Assembly (NCBI GenBank): GCA_003446545.1
Contig: DMAO01000221.1
Location: 1,655-10,729 of the forward strand
DNA: 9,075 bases
Direction of reading: 5' to 3'
Source: Sphaerochaeta sp.
GTDB lineage: Bacteria; Spirochaetota; Spirochaetia; Sphaerochaetales; Sphaerochaetaceae
Of the stretch, positions 7,196-9,075 are shown piece after piece; position 1 is the stretch's first letter; every line of letters starts with the position of its first letter. The translations under genes were made by a program, and so were the position numbers. The notes under the pieces are model-generated. The model was not told the DNA's origin and did no database searches. It saw nothing but the letters and a program-made list of their open reading frames with translations.

Positions 7196-7225
7196 CCTTT
7201 CATAAAGGCTTTTCTTTTTCTTCCC
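7196..7225 (+). terminator. Small hairpin with T-rich tail, terminator- or attenuator-like
   Basis: CCTTT (7196-7200) pairs with AAAGG (7204-7208) around CAT, followed by CTTTTCTTTTTCTTCC. The stem is only 5 bp, so termination strength is doubtful. It lies 32 nt before the start of the following gene and directly after the hairpin array. It may insulate the gene or act as a leader element. Confidence 0.4.
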
Positions 7226-7239
7226 TAGGCATTACAGTC

Positions 7240-7836
7240 ATGGATATGAAAATCCTCTTGAAACTGCTTTTACTAGGACTGACCCTTGTTGTGGTGTTTG
7301 TCTCTCCCTCCTACATCGGTATGGTGGTTTACTATTTGATTTTTCCCCTCCTGTTTATTTTGGTATTCCTGTACTATGTCGTCTCCTACTGGGTCAGTGA
7401 TTCGGATGTGATGAAAGTTCGCAAAGAGAGGTACACCTTCTCCCTGTTCTGTGGGAAGGTGCCACCTTCAGGGGATGGCGATCTTACAAGGGGACGTCTG
7501 GTCATTACAGAGGACACGGTGATGCTCTACCAGCGTTTGCAGAAGGGCTGGACACAAAAGACCCCCTGTGAGGAGGTCTGGTCCTTGGAAGTCTCTGAAA
7601 TACGTAGCTTGGCGTTAGGCAAGGTCCTTGGCTTGAGAAAGGGTCTTATACTCTACCTGGACGAAGGCTCTGTTAGCTTTTTGAGCGGCAAGGCCGTCAA
7701 GCAGAAAGTGGCGATCATCGAAGCGCTAGGATGGGACGAGGTTCCCCCCATCCCCCAGATTGTAGAAGTATCAGGCGATGCTTCAGAGGCCCCATCCTTT
7801 TCTGATATGGATCAGGAAGGGCAGTCTAGAAGCTGA
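7240..7836 (+). CDS. Small membrane protein with two N-terminal helices and a PH-like cytosolic domain, function unknown
   Basis: A 198-residue protein that I cannot name. Two hydrophobic helices, about 5-21 and 25-49, are joined by a very short turn, forming an N-terminal hairpin in the inner membrane. A soluble section follows: residues 82-165 alternate strands (RGRLVITEDTVMLYQR, EVWSLEVSEIRSLALGK, GLILYLDEGSVSFLSG) and end in a helix (KQKVAIIEALGW). This resembles bacterial PH/GRAM-type domains that read out a membrane or protein surface, but the match is by strand pattern only. The tail (170-198) is acidic and disordered-looking. ATG7240 is used because the helices begin right after it; an in-frame ATG at 7246 is possible, and no strong Shine-Dalgarno is seen (a weak TAGG at 7226-7229). 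The open frame extends upstream through the hairpins, which is unlikely to be coding. Its last 11 bp overlap the convergent gene. Confidence 0.75.
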   Translation: MDMKILLKLLLLGLTLVVVFVSPSYIGMVVYYLIFPLLFILVFLYYVVSYWVSDSDVMKVRKERYTFSLFCGKVPPSGDGDLTRGRLVITEDTVMLYQRLQKGWTQKTPCEEVWSLEVSEIRSLALGKVLGLRKGLILYLDEGSVSFLSGKAVKQKVAIIEALGWDEVPPIPQIVEVSGDASEAPSFSDMDQEGQSRS

Positions 7837-9070
7837 ACCCTACACCGACTCTGATGGGCTCTAAGACAAATCTGAAGGGTGAGCTGTCTTGGAAGTTGTA
7901 GGTGGCTCCGACACCGACCGCATAAAACATCCTAAATGATTCTGAAATGGCATAGGTAACCCCTGCACTGAGTTTTGCCTTCATGCCGAACTCGGCTGTG
8001 GTCGGACTTGCAGTGGAATCAATGAAGAGCGTTGGTCCGAGTGAGATGGATAGGGGGAAGGTCACCACGCCCTTGCCTAGGCTCCATGTTGCCTTGCCAA
8101 GCAGGCTTATCTGCACGATATCTAGGGAGCTTGGCTTCCCAACCTCAAGTGTACCACCCCAACCAAACACCTCTTTCTGGCTCATGACATCCAAGCTGAC
8201 ATTGAAGCCCTTCTGTGTCGAGGAGAAGTCATTGGTGAAGTTGTAGTCAAGGAAAGAGACCGAAAGGCTTGCCTCCCTGGCAGGTTTTTCTTCTGCAGGT
8301 TTTTCTTCTGCGAGGGTTGTCTTGCTTCTGAGTATCTTCACCACCGGTGGGGTTACTGCAACTGCAGGGGGGGTACTCTGCACCTCTTCGGGTTGTGAGA
8401 CTACAGGCTCTTCTTGTGCAACAGGGGGGAGCTTCCCCTCTTCAGGAGCCTTTTCCTGTATGCTATCTGGTTTTTCACCTTCCTGCTCAGCACTACCAGG
8501 CAGCTCCGTTTGCACCTCAGATACTCCTACGATAGGTTGAGGCTCTTTTTTTCCTGCTATTACTACTACTTCCTCTGCTACTTCTTCAGTAGGGAGATCG
8601 CTCACTTCTGCCTTGGCAGGCAGTTCCTCACTGGCCAGAACCGAGGTTCGTGTACCTGTTTCTGCTACCGCATCCTTATCCCTTGGATCAAAGGTTGGAA
8701 GGGAAAACCCGCCTCGCATGGAGATGGTTGGGGCAATTGGAGCGGGTAATTGCTTCAGTTGCTTTGGGATTTCTGCAGTGAGGGGGTCTTTTTGTATTCC
8801 TTCGGCAGGCTTAGTCGTGCTTGGGCCTGCAGCAGAAGCTTCCTTTGTCTCGATGTTCTGCTTTACAGGGGGTGTGTCTCCTTTTGTATCAGCAGATATA
8901 ACAGGAATACCTTTAGCAGTAGGTACCTGCGCCATCACAGCTTCCACTGTAGTCGAAGAGGTCGTTTCCTTTTGGGTTATCGGCTTCTGCATACCAAAGT
9001 ACCAGTAGGTACCGCCCAGTACTACGATGATGGCGACAACAATAAGTAAAATTGACCAAGTTTTATTCAC
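7826..9070 (-). CDS. Membrane-anchored protein with Pro/Glu-rich linker and C-terminal outer-membrane beta-barrel
   Basis: A 414-residue envelope protein of unknown function. Residues 7-26 are a hydrophobic helix after Asn-Lys, without a clear small-x-small cleavage site, so it reads as a signal anchor rather than a cleaved signal peptide. Residues 30-265 are low-complexity, rich in Pro, Glu, Ala, Thr and Val, including an exact tandem EEKPA-EEKPA (255-264). Residues 268-414 are about eight amphipathic strands with aromatic girdle residues, ending in GVGFSF. A terminal phenylalanine is the classic outer-membrane insertion signal read by BamA. Size suggests a small OmpA- or OmpW-like barrel. 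No peptidoglycan-binding motif is visible. The start is GTG at 9068-9070, 5 nt from the window end, so the Shine-Dalgarno and any longer upstream start cannot be judged. The 3' end overlaps the convergent PH-like gene by 11 bp, with no room for a dedicated terminator. Confidence 0.82.
   Translation of the reverse strand: MNKTWSILLIVVAIIVVLGGTYWYFGMQKPITQKETTSSTTVEAVMAQVPTAKGIPVISADTKGDTPPVKQNIETKEASAAGPSTTKPAEGIQKDPLTAEIPKQLKQLPAPIAPTISMRGGFSLPTFDPRDKDAVAETGTRTSVLASEELPAKAEVSDLPTEEVAEEVVVIAGKKEPQPIVGVSEVQTELPGSAEQEGEKPDSIQEKAPEEGKLPPVAQEEPVVSQPEEVQSTPPAVAVTPPVVKILRSKTTLAEEKPAEEKPAREASLSVSFLDYNFTNDFSSTQKGFNVSLDVMSQKEVFGWGGTLEVGKPSSLDIVQISLLGKATWSLGKGVVTFPLSISLGPTLFIDSTASPTTAEFGMKAKLSAGVTYAISESFRMFYAVGVGATYNFQDSSPFRFVLEPIRVGVGFSF
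8280..8309. repeat. Perfect 15-bp tandem duplication inside the linker-coding region
   Basis: GCAGGTTTTTCTTCT occurs at 8280-8294 and again at 8295-8309. It encodes the doubled EEKPA pentapeptide on the minus strand. Being a multiple of three, gain or loss of a copy would change linker length without breaking the frame. Confidence 0.9.
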
Positions 9071-9075
9071 ACAAA

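Larger units (their letters stand above)
6997..7239. other. Divergent intergenic region carrying a dense block of inverted repeats
   Basis: It separates the lipoprotein gene (-) from the PH-like membrane protein gene (+), so it must hold both start regions unless the genes are transcribed from further away. Nearest the lipoprotein is its Shine-Dalgarno (GGAGG, minus strand, 7002-7006). A bulged 9-bp inverted repeat lies at 7036-7046 with 7069-7077. Positions 7078-7124 are unstructured to my eye. The hairpin array follows at 7125-7208, then a pyrimidine-rich tract. No coding sequence is supported, although an open plus frame happens to run through it. Confidence 0.7.

Noticed and set aside
7125..7208. 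CRISPR array
   Set aside because: The hairpins differ in sequence and there are no equal-length repeats separated by spacers.
6988..7239. N-terminal 84-codon extension of the PH-like membrane protein
   Set aside because: It would start inside the divergent lipoprotein gene and translate the hairpin array; the membrane helices begin right after ATG7240.

Overview
The window looks like chromosomal DNA from a fermentative anaerobe, most plausibly a spirochaete of the Sphaerochaeta type. The supporting signs are a trimeric bifurcating-type [FeFe]-hydrogenase operon, a lipoprotein with the relaxed spirochaetal lipobox (FTSC), a Gram-negative-type beta-barrel with terminal phenylalanine, and use of TTG and GTG starts. 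The taxonomic call is inference; no rRNA or other marker gene is present.

Positions 1-4636 (+) are the distal part of a hydrogenase operon, tightly packed and read in one direction. It holds the last 11 codons of a NuoE/HydC-like gene, a stand-alone GHKL ATPase, a short thioredoxin-like [2Fe-2S] protein (HndB/HydD-like), the NuoF-like flavoprotein HydB and the catalytic H-cluster subunit HydA. HydC, HydB and HydA would form a soluble complex coupling NADH and reduced ferredoxin to H2. All H-cluster cysteines and all expected FeS and FMN motifs are intact. The operon ends in a near-ideal terminator with a 12-bp stem and a GCGA tetraloop (4662-4693). No H-cluster maturase gene is in view.

Positions 4694-4932 hold no gene, only a second strong hairpin (4828-4855) probably ending the opposing transcript. 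Positions 4933-6996 (-) encode a 687-residue lipoprotein with three beta-sandwich-like N-terminal modules and a C-terminal beta-propeller-like region.

Positions 6997-7239 are a divergent intergenic region with an unusual block of tightly abutting perfect hairpins (7125-7190) that can fold as a four-way junction, followed by a small hairpin and a T-rich tract. It is the least explained non-coding structure in the window. Positions 7240-7836 (+) encode a small two-helix membrane protein with a cytosolic PH-like domain. Its 3' end overlaps by 11 bp the convergent gene at 7826-9070 (-), which encodes an apparently uncleaved membrane anchor, a long Pro/Glu-rich linker and a C-terminal outer-membrane beta-barrel. 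The last three genes have no evident link to the hydrogenase; they look like cell-envelope genes.
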